A stretch of 64,000 bases of DNA from Raphanus sativus (Eukaryota; Streptophyta; Magnoliopsida; Brassicales; Brassicaceae), in the NCBI RefSeq assembly GCF_000801105.2, contig NC_079518.1, positions 22,982,800 through 23,046,799 of the forward strand, given 5' to 3'. Below are positions 10,296 through 23,206 of the stretch, one piece after another (position 1 is the stretch's first letter; every line of letters begins with the position of its first letter). The notes under the pieces were generated by a model. The model searched no databases. It was not told the origin of the DNA and saw only the letters and a program-made list of their open reading frames with translations. The position numbers were made by a program, and so were the translations under genes.

Positions 10296-12230
10296 TTACA
10301 AACATTCTTGGGAAAATGATTAATGAGTAGTGATTAATTCTCTCTAAAATGTAATAATCATTTACGTTGATCAATAAACCCGTAAACATGAATGAATCCA
10401 GATTCCAATAAACAAACCATATGTGCAACTGATTGCTTACATTTTGTTCTGGAAAGTTGTCTAAGATCCTATAACGTTTTAGAGACAAATAAAATTAAAA
10501 ACCAGGATAACACCCGAGCCGAGATTAATCTATTACACCAATCAAGAAACCCAAAAAATTGACACAGATAATTTTTTTATAGATACGCACTTGTTGAGAG
10601 GATGAGAAACTATATAAAAGAGATAGGAAAGGCTTTGAATTTTTTTTTATAAATGCGTCTACAAGAAAGACACATTTTAAGGTCGGAACTTGGAAATGTT
10701 GTTGTAACCAAAGATTTGTTATTTCAAAAGAATTTATTTATTCATTGATATACGACAATCGTATCCCTTAAACTAATGTCTTTCCCACTTTCCAAATCGT
10801 AGTTATCCAGCTATGAAGAATTAGGATAAGAACCAAAATGAAAGGCATCAAAAACGTTACTCTTCCATAGCGTGATGATGTTACACTTTCATAATATGAT
10901 GAGCTTGCAATTAATTGTATACTTAAAATTTAAAAACCAGAGATTTGCATTATATCATATACATTAACATTATAAACGAGGTCCTTCGGTAAGCATATAC
11001 AACAACTACTATGCTAAGAAGCACTTGATTGAAACAAGCGAGAATCATTTGTAGTATTAAGATTAAAAGGTTTGAAACTTCCAACCCATAATCATCGGTT
11101 AATACTTTCTAGTTATCTGCATCACAGGACAACCCATATATGTAGTTAAAATGGATTCACATCTGATGAACAAAGCTTGTATACGTACTTGCTAACTCTT
11201 TTGAACCATATCAATGCTTTTATTTCTCACCCGCTTGAGACTGTGTGCATGAGTTTCAACCAGTGAAGCCTCTCTACACAAGGCCACAAGCCAATGAAAG
11301 CAGAATATTTGTATGGTATGATCGACAAATTGATTTCTGGATAGCAAGTAGGCTCTATATACAATTAAGAACTTAGTTGACAGGAACAAAGAAAAACAAT
11401 ATGTTTAGCAAAAAAAACAATATGTGCATATTCTACCACCATCCCACGTCTCAGCTTCTCTCACTTCAGCATTGTGAACGAGTTTCAACCATTAATTGAT
11501 GAAACACTATACAATAGCCAAAGAGAGAGACACCGAGATATAGGATGTGGTAAGAGGATCTGTTGACAATCGAAGAATTATAGGCGTAGAGATTGAGTGA
11601 CTAGAAAAAAATGAGCGACTATATAAAGAGATAGAAGATGGCTTTAAAAAACAAGATTTTAACCCTATTTTCAGAAAATCACATTTTAGGTTTGAAAACA
11701 TTGTAACCAAAGATTTTATTATCTTAATTAGAAGATATTCTCATCTTACTCAGTAGAATACAACAATCTTATCACATTATAGGTTGAAACATTGTAACCA
11801 AAGATTTTCTTAACTTAATTAGAAGATATTCTTCTGTCTCATCCCTTGATCTGATGTAAGTGCCGCATCATAAACTATATCTGAAAATATATGGTTTTAT
11901 CACCTAAGTTACTAATAAATTAGTTTTTGTTTTCTTCGATAACTTATTGATTCAAACATATTTTTCGTGCAACATGTTTTGATATGGGTGTCTACTTTAA
12001 AATACACAACTAAATGTTAAATTTCAAAGAATATTAATGTAAATTTCTGCCATCTCAACTCATGAACTCAAAAAATACTATCCGATAAGAAACAAAAAAA
12101 AGATTCATGATCGTACTTTAAGTTGTTATACAATCTACTAATTAAGGTGCCAAGTTAGCTTTCATATCATTAACGTTACCTTATCTTCTTCATAATATAT
12201 TAATATGCAAAAATCATTTCTCTTGTACAG

Positions 12231-13073
12231 TGCTTATGAATTTCCAGAAGATCCGATCTACGTGCTTGAGAATAACATCTCTATAGACCATAATTACTAC
12301 ATGGAGAATCATATTAGCAAGGTGATCAGTTGGAAGTGGAGGATCTATCAATAAGTTAATTAAATTATCTACTTCTTCGAATGCGTGAGCCAGTCTTAAA
12401 GAATGACAGAAAGGAACTGCTAAATGGAAATCACATGCTGACATGCACGAGGTCAATATCAGTCACTACTCCTTCAAACAGCTAAGATGTGTTGGCTGCA
12501 AAGGTTTGATCAGGCATTTTGCACTTACTTTCCTATGTACTTGTTCGTGCTCTTTTTTCAAGAACATAGGATCTTGCAAGTTCTACTTGACTTTATGTTT
12601 TCAAAGTTTCATATTGTTTGATTCCTTTGTTCCTATAATTTAAGCTTATCTGACTCAACATGTGGGTGTTTTCAACTCCAACCAGCAATGGAAGAGAAGT
12701 CGAGTTATACTGCAAAAACGTGCCTCAGGGTAAGCTACAATTTTCTATAGACTTTTTTTATATCCCTCGTCACTAACATTTCTGAAAATTGTTTTTTGTG
12801 TAAAATTTAGTGTCAGACCTAGAAGAGCTCTTTGGGAGGCTGTAGACCCAATGTCAAGAAAAGGCTCTCTTCATCAAGATGTGTTTGTCTTTTCACCAAT
12901 AATTGATTCTGATCCAACTTCAGTTTTTTTTTTCCGATTTATTATTGGTCTTAAAAGCCAAGATTGTCTAATATTTTATCGGAGAATGAAAGCACATAAG
13001 GACATGGCGTCAGCAGTGTTGAAAAAAGGACATGGCCACAGCCAAGCAATAACTCGACCTTTGGAGCTTCTAA
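12231..13073 (+). pseudogene. POLD1-like C-terminal fragment, copy B
   Basis: Exon remnants follow an AG at 12229-12230: YEFPEDPIYVLENNISID and NYYMENHISK to 12321 with a GT donor, open throughout. Next comes LLRMREPVLKN then KELLNGSH, then a TRSISVTTPSNS-stop frame that shifts to QLRCVGCKG (first zinc-binding Cys pair). GREVELYCKNVPQ (about 12699-12737) ends at a GT donor; the following AG leads into VSDLEELFGRL-stop. QDCLIFYRRMKAHKDMA and, after a frameshift, LDLWSF with a normal TAA close at 13073. The match in exon order and C-terminus to POLD1 is strong. Shorter exon-like traces occur from about 12100. Confidence 0.9.
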
Positions 13074-13774
13074 GTTTTTTTGTTGTTTCGACTACATTTT
13101 CACATTTTTCGTTGAACCATAAGAAGGTGATTATTAATTTACAAAATTATTCGTAGCCAACTTTTACAAATACTTTACCTTAAAAAAACTATGAACAACT
13201 TCTTTATAATCTTCGAATCACAATTATTTTATTTTTCTTCTACATGTGTGATCATTTTTATTAATAATTTAACAAGTGTATAACCCACAAAGTTCCTAAG
13301 CAGATGATTGGTATGTTTTAGGTTTTATGTATATTTGAATAGTGATTCATTCTGCAGATGCAGTAATTTTCCCACATGTATTGTTAAACAGATTGCCTAT
13401 GCACTTGCACTAACATGCATGCATATGCACCTCATTTAAACATGACGTGATATATTGCTTGTTTTGTGATATATCACATTTGAGGATCCAAAACACTATA
13501 AGTTGAAAATAAAGATTTTTTATCTCAGTTAGAAAATATTTTCCTCTTACTCATTAGAATAATATAATATTATCACATTCTAGGGCTGAAACATTGTAAC
13601 AAAAAATTATTCTTAACTAAAAGACATTTTTCTTTCAGTTTAAAAGAACTAGATCTTATTTAGAAAAACAAAAAAAAAATCTACAGTCCTGAGTCTCAAA
13701 AATGGCATGTTGTAATGGGAGACGAAATAGATCGTGTCTCATGAAAAAAATTATACTTAGCACAAAACATCATA

Positions 13775-14190
13775 TTACCACCAGAAAGAAATGTTACTAC
13801 AAGTTGGTCTTCATGATTGAAGAGAGAGCATCAGTGACAGGAGTATTTAAGTATAAAAATTGGGTTACTGGAAAGGCTTCAGTCAAAAAGAAGATATAGA
13901 TTAAATGAGATATTCTCACTAATGGTTAGACATAATTAGCGGTAGGCTTAGATTTTGAACAACTTGATGTGAAGATTGTGTTTCTTCACGAAGAGATAAA
14001 AAAGAGATATACATATATAATTTAGCCGGATGGTATCCGAGTTTCCGAGATAGAAGACAATGTATGCAAGCTCAAGAGTTGTTTTATGAATTTAAACAGT
14101 TCCCCAGATAGTGGTACAAGAACTGAGCATGTTGACCTACATATGAAGTCTTTATGGTTGATGTGTCTACATCGGTTATTGTGATTTACA
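13775..14190 (+). pseudogene. Ty1/copia reverse transcriptase fragment, unit B
   Basis: Same fragment as in unit A: KKCYYKLVFMIEE, FSQKEDID in a shifted frame, and QLDVKIVFLHEEIKKR near 13963-14010, with an added stop in this copy (TTTAGCC for TTCAGCC). The antisense 118-codon frame over this region is a shadow, not a gene. Confidence 0.75.
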
Positions 14191-14659
14191 AACATTCTTG
14201 GGAAAATGATTAATGAGTAGTGATTAATTCTCTCTAAAATGTAATAATCATTTACGTTGATCAATAAACCCGTAAACATGAATGAATCCAGATTCCAATA
14301 AACAAACCATATGTGCAACTGATTGCTTACATTTTGTTCTGGAAAGTTGTCTAAGATCCTATAACGTTCTAGAGACAAATAAAATTAAAAACCAGGATAA
14401 CACCCGAGCCGAGATTAATCTATTACACCAATCAAGAAACCCAAAAAATTGACACATATAGTTTTTTATAGATACGCACTTGTTGAGAGGATGAGAAACT
14501 ATATAAAAGAGATAGGAAAGGCTTTGAATTTTTTTTTTTTGTAAATGCGTCTACAAGAAAGACACATTTTAAGGTCGGAACTTGGAAATGTTGTTGTAAC
14601 CAAAGATTTGTTATTTCAAAAGAATTTATTTATTCATTGATATACGACAATCGTATTCC

Positions 14660-14842
14660 TTAAACTAATGTCTTTCCCACTTTCCAAATCGTAGTTATCC
14701 AGCTATGAAGAATTAGGATAAGAACCAAAATGAAAGCCATTGAAAACGTTACTCTTCCATAGCGAGATGATGTTACACTTTCAAAATATGATGAGCTTGC
14801 AATTAATTGTATACTTAAAATTAAAAAAGCAGAGATTTGCAT
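14660..14842 (-). CDS. Unidentified conserved 60-codon ORF, unit B
   Basis: ATG to stop on the minus strand, starting MQISAFLILSIQLIASSSYF. It has two hydrophobic stretches (residues 4-17 and about 32-49), like a very small membrane or secreted protein. The same ORF is open in units D, F, G, H and J and broken in A and E. AATAAATAAA-like words follow on the minus strand near 14630. I do not recognise a family. It may equally be a fragment of a larger gene or a chance frame kept open because the units are young. Confidence 0.3.
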   Translation of the reverse strand: MQISAFLILSIQLIASSSYFESVTSSRYGRVTFSMAFILVLILILHSWITTIWKVGKTLV

Positions 14843-15370
14843 TATATCATATACATTAACATTATAAGCGAGGTCCTTCGATAAGCATATACAACATGTA
14901 CTATGCTAAGAGGCACTTGATTGAAACAAACGAGAATCATTTGTAGTATTAAGATTAAAAGGTTCGAAACTTCCAACCCATAATCATCGGTTAATACTTT
15001 CTAGTTATCTGCATCACAGGACAACCCATATATGTAGTTAAAATGGATTCACATCTGATGAACAAAGCTTGTATACGTACTTGCTAACACTTTTGAAGGA
15101 ACATACAGATATTAAAGGATTTGCTACAGAACATCATATCAAACAAGGAGAGCATGTGCAGATTCGACCCATATCACTGCTCTTGTTCTCACCCGCTTGA
15201 GACGGTGTGAATGAGTTTCAACCAGGGAAACCTCTACACAAGGTCACAAGTCAATGAAAGCGGAACATAAACAATTGATTCAGAGGTAGATAAGTAGGCC
15301 ATACAAAGTTAAGAACTTTGTTGAGAGAGAACGAACAAAAACAACATGTGCATATTCTACCACCATCCTA

Positions 15371-16011
15371 GGTATTTTCACTCACCTGAGACTTGTGTTT
15401 CAACATTTTTCGAACATTTTAACAAACTAATCTTATCATCATGTGTTAATAACAACAATGCTATTTCCTATGTGGTATCACCATAGCTATTTTCAGCCTC
15501 TTTAATTAAAAACCCTCTTTTGACTAGCATAATTACATGCATCGTCATTGTTATGGAACAACCTTATTAGGAATTTTATTTCGTTACAATTTATACAGAT
15601 GTGATCGTTGTTTTATTGGCCAAAGCATGCAATCTTCTATTACGTGAACAGCCGTAAAAATTGTTATGTGGTCGAAACATATTTATATTACAAGTCTATG
15701 TGTCTTATATTCATGCGACTGTTAATCAGAAATAGTTTTATAATATAGTCTTACATAGTCTTATATAGTTATATATATATATATATATAGTTATATGGTC
15801 GAACCATAGTTATATTAGAAGTACATTTATTAAAAATCATTATTATTTGTTTGTTGAGATAATATATATGTTATTATTTGTAGTATATAACTAGTTATAT
15901 TATAACAACTTTATTATACGTCTTCGTATCTTTGTTATAATTTTGGTTGACATAGTTATTATTTGTAGTATATAACTATTTATTATACATTCAGACTCAT
16001 GCAACCCGACA
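15371..16011. other. AT-rich spacer, no gene seen
   Basis: It holds a copy of the flank also found at 1-31 and 16738-16766 (TTACATAGTCTTATATAGTTA near 15748-15768) and a TA run. No coding segment is recognised. Confidence 0.6.
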
Positions 16012-16666
16012 TCTATCTTATTAAAACAGAAACATTCTATTGGACCTAACATTTATTTTGTAAGTTTTTAAATTAAATACACCTTTATACTTTATATACT
16101 TTATAGTTAAACTTACATTAAATCATTAATGTTTCTTTCTTTATACTACTATCTATGTTTCCAAACAATATATTTATTTCTTTATACATTATCAATGTTT
16201 CCAAACAATATATTTTTTTATACTACTATCAATGTTTCCAAACAATACAATAATTAATCTTAGTTATGTTATATCTATCATTTTATTTTTAAAATTTTGT
16301 AGAAATGTCATAATTTCATAAATTGTAAAATAATGAACTTTAAAATTTGGAGTATAAGATTACAAATTATGAAATTATTACAATTTAAATCAAATTAGAT
16401 TACATATCGGTCATCCAACAGTTCAATCGGTTAATCTCGGGTTTTAGTAATTTTTTAATATGAATATTTTAAAAACCTAAATTGAATTGTCAGATCTCCG
16501 AATTAACCGGTATAATCACAATCGGGTTGAATTTAAAAACGCTGATTTAAATGCAAAAATATTTTAAATACACACTTTTAAAAATTACCAAAATAATTTT
16601 TAAGTTATTAGTGAAATTTTTCATCGTAAAATATTCTGCGCTTCCAAAGCGCGGGTCAAGATCTAG
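16012..16666 (+). mobile_element. Short non-autonomous Helitron (655 bp)
   Basis: Begins TCTATCTTATTAAAACAG after an A and ends with GCGCTT-CCA-AAGCGC hairpin (16649-16663 region) followed by GATCTAG and a host T. These are the Helitron hallmarks: 5' TC, 3' hairpin plus CTRR, A^T insertion, no target duplication. A sister copy lies at 18626-19267. No coding capacity. Confidence 0.9.
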
Positions 16667-16766
16667 TTTTTATTAAAACAACATACTCATGCAACCGGAC
16701 ATTTACGTTTTTCATCAACCGGAAATAGGTTTCTAATTTAGTCTTACATAATCTTATCTAGTTATA
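16667..16766. other. Flank shared with the window start
   Basis: Contains CTCATGCAACCGGACATT and then the 30-bp sequence found at the start of the window, ending at A16766, the insertion point of the next Helitron. Confidence 0.6.
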
Positions 16767-17859
16767 CTAGGTGATGACCTGCGCCCTGCGCAGGGTGAAT
16801 GGACAAACAAAAGATTGTTTTAATCTATAGATATTTAATTTAAATATTTATTTTTTATAGTTTTATTAAATTTTAACTGGATTTGGAATACATAAAAAGA
16901 TAGACGAATAAAAGTAATTTCAAGTAAATAATATGACTTCTAAATTAAGTGGACTGATTAGGAATCGAATTCAAAAATATTGCCCATTATTGTAGACAAC
17001 AAAATCTTACAAAAACAAACTCGTTACTGGGTGAAAAACATATTGGTTTCTTGTAATTTATCATTTCATACAAAAAAGTGAATTTTAACTAAAAATTCTC
17101 GAGGAAACATGAGATACGGGGTTATGGTTCAGTTGTTGGATTTGATCTCTCTTATCATCACCTGAGATCTTACTATATATATATATATATATATGTGTAT
17201 ATTCCTAGTATTTTCATTGCATTTATTTCATTCTAGTAGTTTTGAAATCTGTAGGCTGTGATGTCGTTGATATTAGTTTCCCTAGGTATATATAGACTAT
17301 ATAATATAGTCATAATTGATAAGGTTTAGTCCGACGAAGGATTGGAACCAAACAATTATTCTATGCCCAAAGTTAAATCCAAATAATCTGTAACTTTTAG
17401 TTTCTGATTTTTAAATTACAGAAAGTATTTATGATTAAGGAATCAACATATAGGATTCCTTAATTATATAAAGTATTTGACCATAGATTTAACCGGATTC
17501 GAAAATAAAAATTAAAGGGGATAATTATTTGTCTATCACCATTTATGTTGATTATTTAACTAAAATTTCTTGGTGCTTAAGTTAAAAGATTACATGGATT
17601 AAATGTTAGTGTTATACATCACTCAAGAGATCGTACCAATTATATATTCTTATTCAAGTTTTAATTTTTCTTTCAAATCATTTCGGTGCAAATGGTTAAT
17701 GTTTATACCTAAACGAATAATTATGGACAAATAGTTGATGATCAAAGAAAACACGATAATAGTTTTTTAGTTGATAAGAATAAATAAAATTTCGGTGATC
17801 CGTGATCTTTTATATAAATATTATCTTATTTTCTTTCATTATATAAGTTAATGAAACAC

Positions 17860-18060
17860 ACAGACACATATATATATATACCTACAAAAAGTATTATCGT
17901 ATTTTATTTCATTATATAAGTTATTCTGTGATCTTTTATATAAATACATACACATACACACACAAACACAAATATACACACACACATATATATATATATA
18001 TATATGTATTGGCTGTAAAAAAATAGAAGTTATGTAATTTAATACGTACATATATATAAT
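17860..18060. repeat. TA and CA microsatellite cluster
   Basis: Runs of (TA)n and (CA)n (ACACACACAAACACA, CACACACATATATA) with AT-rich sequence between. The minus-strand 75-codon frame across it is only a product of these repeats. Confidence 0.9.
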
Positions 18061-18625
18061 AAAAGTTCTATACACAAACTTCGTTTATATCTATTGCATA
18101 TGGTCCTGTTTGGAATATTGTCCTGACAAAAAACAAACGTAACATTTCAAAAAAATAGAAAAGAACATGAAAAATGTATACATTATGTAATGCTATCTTT
18201 TTTTTGATCAAATGTAATACTAAATTTTTTTGAGAAGGAGACAATGGTTAGGAGATGTAAACTAACATGTCTAGTATCTATCTTATTAAAACAGAAACAT
18301 TACAACTTCTTCTAGGTGGATTTTAAAGATGGACCTCTTAAATTTAAATTAAACATCTAATCCTTATTTATAATACATACCATATACAATTGTATGTGAT
18401 TACATGTGGATTTAATACGTATCATTATTATATGTCGATTTATATACTAAGACATAATACGTATCATTGCTATGAAACTAAATCTTACCTTTATATTGCA
18501 ATTATACATAATTCATCTGTTTGTCCATATTGCAACTATATATAATATATAGATATAATATATAGATAACATTCTTCTGAAATACGTACCATTCATGATC
18601 TGTTTGTCCATATTGAAATTATATA

Positions 18626-19267
18626 TCTATCTTATTAAAATAGAAACATTTTGTTGGACCTAACATTTATTTTGTAAGTTTTAAATTAAATACACCTTTA
18701 TACTTTATAGTTAAATCTACATTAAATCACAAATGTTTCTTTCTTTATACTACTATCTATGTTTCCAAACAATATACTTATTTCTTTATACTATTATCAA
18801 TGTTTCCAAACAAAATATTTTTTATACTACTATCAATTTTCCAAACAATACAATAATTAATCTTATTATTTTATATCTATCATTTTCTCTTTAAAATTTT
18901 GTAGAAACATCATATTTCATAAATTGCAAAATAATGAACTTTAAAATTTGGATTATAAGATTACAAATTATGAAACTATTACAATTTAAATCTAATTAGA
19001 TTACATATCGGTCATCCATCAGTTCAATCGGTTAGTCTCGGGTTTTAGTGATTTTTTAATATGAATATTTTAAAAACCAAAATTGAATGTCAGATATCCG
19101 GATTAACGGGTATAGTCACAATCGGTTGAATTTAAAAACACTGATTTAAATGCAAAAGTACTTTAAATACAAACTCTTTTAAAAATTACCAAAATATTTG
19201 TTAAGTTATTAGTGAAATGTTTTATCGTAAAATATTCCGCGCTTTGGAAGCGCGGGTCAAAATCTAG
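18626..19267 (+). mobile_element. Short non-autonomous Helitron (642 bp), nested
   Basis: TCTATCTTATTAAAATAG start after A18625. Perfect 8-bp hairpin CCGCGCTT-TGG-AAGCGCGG at 19237-19255, then GGTCAAAATCTAG ending at 19267, followed by T. Most of its length aligns with 16012-16666. Confidence 0.9.
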
Positions 19268-19357
19268 TAATATATATATAGTTAGAATATTAAGATACAT
19301 ATGAATCGTCACATACACAACAATTAGATACTAAGTTACTGAGAATATATGTTCTAG

Positions 19358-19392
<35 letters not shown>

Positions 19393-20021
19393 CAATTATA
19401 TATAATTCATCTTAAGATTGGTCCATATTGTTCCTTTAAAAAATCGAATCTCTCAATTTTAAAATATATACTAAATAATCTTTTATAGCAAAACCACTTC
19501 TCTAAGTTGATTTAACATGCCTACAATATCAGATTTAATAATATCGCAAGTTTTAAAAATCGGTTATGGAAAACCACTTCTCCAAGTTGATTTTACATGC
19601 TTACAATATCGGATTTAATAATATCGCAAGTTTTAAAATCGGTTATGGAAAATATTCTTCTCCAAGTTTATTCTATCAAACCTAAAATCTAGGAAACAAT
19701 AAAATCGATGTTCTGCTATATTACTATGGTTAATGTAATTGATTATCGAATATTCTTTTTCTTTAAAAATACAGTCAATATTCTTTTATAGAAAATCCAT
19801 TTCTCCAAGTTGTTTAAATAATCAGTTATGGAAAATTCCCTTCTCCAAGTATATCTTACCCTAAGCTAAAAACTAGGAGTCAATCAAATTGTAATATTTG
19901 TATTTATTATGGTTGATTTAATTGAATGTTAAATATTCTTTTTGACCTCACAAAAATTTATCCATAAATACTCGACTTCCTATTCACCATACGACATTCA
20001 CAAAAACTCCCAATTAAACAA

Positions 20022-20483
20022 ATGTCGAAACCTAGCACTTTAGTTATGATAGATGGTGTGAAACCTTAAAAAACAATTGGAAAATTCGAGTTAAAGTTCT
20101 TCATTGTCGGAAACAAAACACCGGTTCTGGAGGCGACACATTTGAGTGCATCCTCGCAGATGAATCTTTACTTGCATTTGTTTCAGCTTTTATAAGTTTT
20201 TTTCTATTCTATTGGCTTATAAATCTGTTCTTTTTTTGTTTTATACGGTGTAAAGATTGCAGCTGCGTGCCAAAGGAATCAGATTTATCGTATGCAACGT
20301 GATTTACCAGTTGGAGAGTGGAAGACTATCGAAACTTTTAAAGTTACGGCTGCTTCTGGAAAATATCGACCAACTGCACATCAATACAAGTTGAATTTTT
20401 CAGGAGAGATCGTGGTAACCAAATGTGATTATTTATCTGATAATCCATATATTTGTAATGTACTAAATCAAAATCAAAATTAG
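20022..20483 (+). pseudogene. RPA1-like (DUF223) OB-fold pseudogene in Helitron
   Basis: ATG at 20022 reads MSKPSTLVMIDGVKP then TAA. A one-base shift restores NNWKIRVKVLHCRKQ and DTFECILADE, the first OB-fold half of plant RPA1-like proteins. After an intron-like gap the second half begins near 20254 (KIAAACQRNQIYRMQRDL) and continues through VGEWKTIETFKVT and GKYRPTAHQYKLNF to a stop at 20481-20483. RPA1 proteins bind single-stranded DNA at replication forks. DUF223 paralogues of unknown function are common Helitron passengers in Brassicaceae. Broken by a frameshift, so probably inactive. Confidence 0.8.
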
Positions 20484-22683
20484 ACCTCAGATATAAAATT
20501 CACTTTGAAGTTATGTAATAATTGTTTTAAGAAATTAAACTTTGTAATGTACAAAATCAAAATCAAAACACATTGTTTATTTAAACACATTAGTACACAT
20601 TGTTTATTTAAACATATTAGAACACATTTTTATTTCTCAAAATTTAAAATTAGTACACATAGCAATCATGTATAACATTTATTACGAACAAAGATAAAAA
20701 AAATTGACACCCTCTCGGTCGAGCAGGTCATAATCTAGTTTATATATGAAAGGCGCCTAGGTCTATGGTCTGCACGATATCATAAATTATGAAAACGATA
20801 TTTCAGTATTCAAATTAAGGTGCAAATATATTACTTGCCTTGTCACATAGCAGTGCGATATGTTTGCTAAAGTAAAATAGGAATGCTACTGAAGATCTGG
20901 TCACGCCAATTAAAAGTAAGAATCAATCATGGACGATCATATATTTGTTTTAAATTTGTCATGATGATACTGTATCAATCAGCAACGAAAACATATTCGT
21001 TAAAGGCTATATATAGAAATCTCCTCTTTTCACTATCATGTCACCATCGTGATTGACAATAATTTATTTCACCCCGTGATTGACAATTCATATTTGATTC
21101 ATGAATTATAGCAAATAACGCATCAATGTATTTAATTAATGTGCCTTTAATCCAATGTATTTACACTAAATTGGCATAAAACGATCTCCAATGGTATAGT
21201 GCATTTATAATTATGGAAATGATAAATCATGGTTAACGTGCGAAGGAGGAGATTTGAAACTGCAATGGACCTTTAAAAAAATATATTGGACATATTAAAA
21301 AGATGGACGTATTAAAAAGTTTTGAACTTAATTATAGAAAAAATTCTTGAACAGTCATAAGAATGTGATTTTGCAATTAAATAATTTCTAAGTTAACCAG
21401 AAAGATATGTGATATATTAGCATTTATAATTTAAGAAATTTAATTTGCATTTATATATATATATAGTTCAAAATGTTTCAAGAAAAAAAAATAGGTTAAC
21501 TATATAGAAAATGTTATATGATGCATGATAATGAGATAAACAATGAAGAATCTCTGCGTATTTTAGACTAACCAGTCTTATTTTTTAAAGCAATACAATC
21601 CAAAAATATTGTAGTATCAATAAGTGACTATCCATCGATATTATATGAGTCCACATATCGTTTCAAATATTGTAAGTTTGTAACTGATACGTAAGATGAT
21701 GTTTTGACATTGTTTCCATATGTGTATAGTCGTAACAGTCACAAACTAATAAAAAAATTCAGACAAAAAATGATGTTAGTTTGGTGAATAATATGAGGCA
21801 TATAATATATATCCATTAGAGTGACATGAAAGGTAAATATTCTAGGTAATGATGGGTTATTAAAAAAATGCTCTATGATTAAATGTGGAGTTGCCACATA
21901 GAAAATGGCACACTTGTAATAAACACATGAACTAAAGGTTTCTTTTAAAATGGTCTCCTCAAATAATAGTAAGGGGATATAGTTGCTATAGTTATAGTCA
22001 AGACATAGTCTTATATATTTGTACGTTAAGTACTATTAAGATCAAAGTACAATTTCCTTATGGTATCGAGAAGGCCTTTTTTATATTTTGATTCCGATAA
22101 AATATTTTTATACAAGGGATGAACGTATTTATCTTATGTGTCTCTAACTATATTTATTGTACATAAATGAAAGTTTACTCTATAAGACCACAATTTTAAA
22201 ATTTTAGAAAGTGGTTAACAAATTTCGATATAATTACTATTTTAAAAATAGAAAGTAATTGATATTACAAAATTGAATAATATACATTCACACAGAAATT
22301 ACTTTTGCATAAAAATAAAAGGTAAGTTTGATTATTTTTTTAATAAATTGTAAAGTTTTCACACGGTTATGAAAGTTAATTGTATTCAATATTCTCTCTT
22401 CGATTATGTGTACCTTATTTGAGATGTTTTGATTAAATATATGAGGCTGTTAAGGCAAGTAATAAAACTAAATTGATGCGCAAGTATAATACTCAGCTAT
22501 AATCATTCGTAATTATCGTAAATTGATTTTAGTATGGCTGATTTGATTTTGTAACATTAACTCTAAAGAACGTTCAACTATAATCATAAGTATATATATA
22601 CCAAACCTAGCACTCACATCTCCTCATCGCAATCTTATTCTTTCTTAACAATATCAAAAATCATTCTTTCAAGCAAAACACAA

Positions 22684-22734
22684 ATGGCAGGCTTGAACAC
22701 GGTTGCTGATTTGAAACCTTTTAAGACCGAGCAG
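22684..22734 (+). pseudogene. RPA1-like first exon, second copy
   Basis: Same 17 codons as at 738 but with the expected Pro (MAGLNTVADLKPFKTEQ), followed by a GT donor. TATA-like AAGTATATATATACC lies about 85 bp upstream. Downstream exons are absent or unrecognisable. Confidence 0.5.
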
Positions 22735-23206
22735 GTGTCAATTTTCATTTTTTTTTATCTTTGTTTGTACTAAATGGTATACATGATTTGCAATGTGTGT
22801 ACTAGTATAAAATATTGAGAAATAAAAATGTGTTTAATTACATCGAATATTTTGAGAACATTTTGTTTCTACAGTAAATTATATGACCGATATTTATTGG
22901 ATATCATATAGACAAATCCAAATTTTCTATTGCCTATGTTTTAGTTTTATTTTATATTTCTAATAAATTTATTTTAACTTTTTGTTTATTCTTAAAGATT
23001 TATTTGAATAGAATATATGTTGATGTCAGTTAACCAGTTACATTATAAAAAGATATAGTATATAAACCTGCTCACTTCTGTTCAATATTTCCGATTATTT
23101 AATATTTGTGAACCAACGACTTTTACCTAATTCTAAAATCTATATATTAAAATGTAATATTCTCTTAAGACATCACCCCACGTATGGCGCGAGTTATTAC
23201 CTAGTT

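Larger units (their letters stand above)
7533..11769. repeat. POLD1/copia tandem unit A (4237 bp)
   Basis: The first unit in the window starts at TATCACATTATAGG immediately after the Helitron CTAG at 7532, and repeats from 11770. Order: POLD1-like fragment (7985-9366), AT-rich filler with 91-bp-type subrepeats (9570-9780), copia RT fragment (9895-10295), a disrupted copy of the 60-codon antisense ORF (stop after its sixth codon, near 10935), then conserved non-coding sequence. The extra length relative to 3.9 kb comes mostly from an internal 390-bp duplication (8151-8540 and 8541-8950). Confidence 0.9.
11770..15370. repeat. POLD1/copia tandem unit B (right end truncated)
   Basis: Starts at TATCACATTATAGG and matches unit F closely up to about 15090. 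There it switches to a diverged version of the unit end, which shares CAGATTCGACCCATATCA with 50740-50757, and homology fades near 15370. It contains POLD1, copia and antisense-ORF modules. Confidence 0.9.
18277..20738 (+). mobile_element. Nested Helitron carrying an RPA1-like fragment (2.46 kb)
   Basis: Starts TCTATCTTATTAAAACAG after A18276 and ends CATAATCTAG at 20738 before T, with a small CTCG-GT-CGAG hairpin at 20714-20723. It is interrupted by the 642-bp Helitron at 18626-19267. It carries a two-exon RPA1-like pseudogene near its 3' end. The assignment of this 5' end to this 3' end is inferred from orientation and nesting. Confidence 0.75.
16767..21977 (-). mobile_element. Helitron, 5.2 kb, minus strand, with nested Helitrons
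   Basis: On the minus strand it begins TCCCCTTACTATTATTTGAG (21977 downwards) and ends CTAG at 16767, preceded by a perfect CTGCGC-AGG-GCGCAG hairpin (16779-16793). Joining the flanks (GTTATA at 16761-16766 and TATAGTTGC from 21978) recreates the uninterrupted sequence at 26-40, an empty-site proof. Inside are a plus-strand Helitron at 18277-20738 and, within that, another at 18626-19267. Helicase/Rep coding sequence is not seen, so it is non-autonomous. 20740-21977 shows no ORF of note. Confidence 0.9.
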
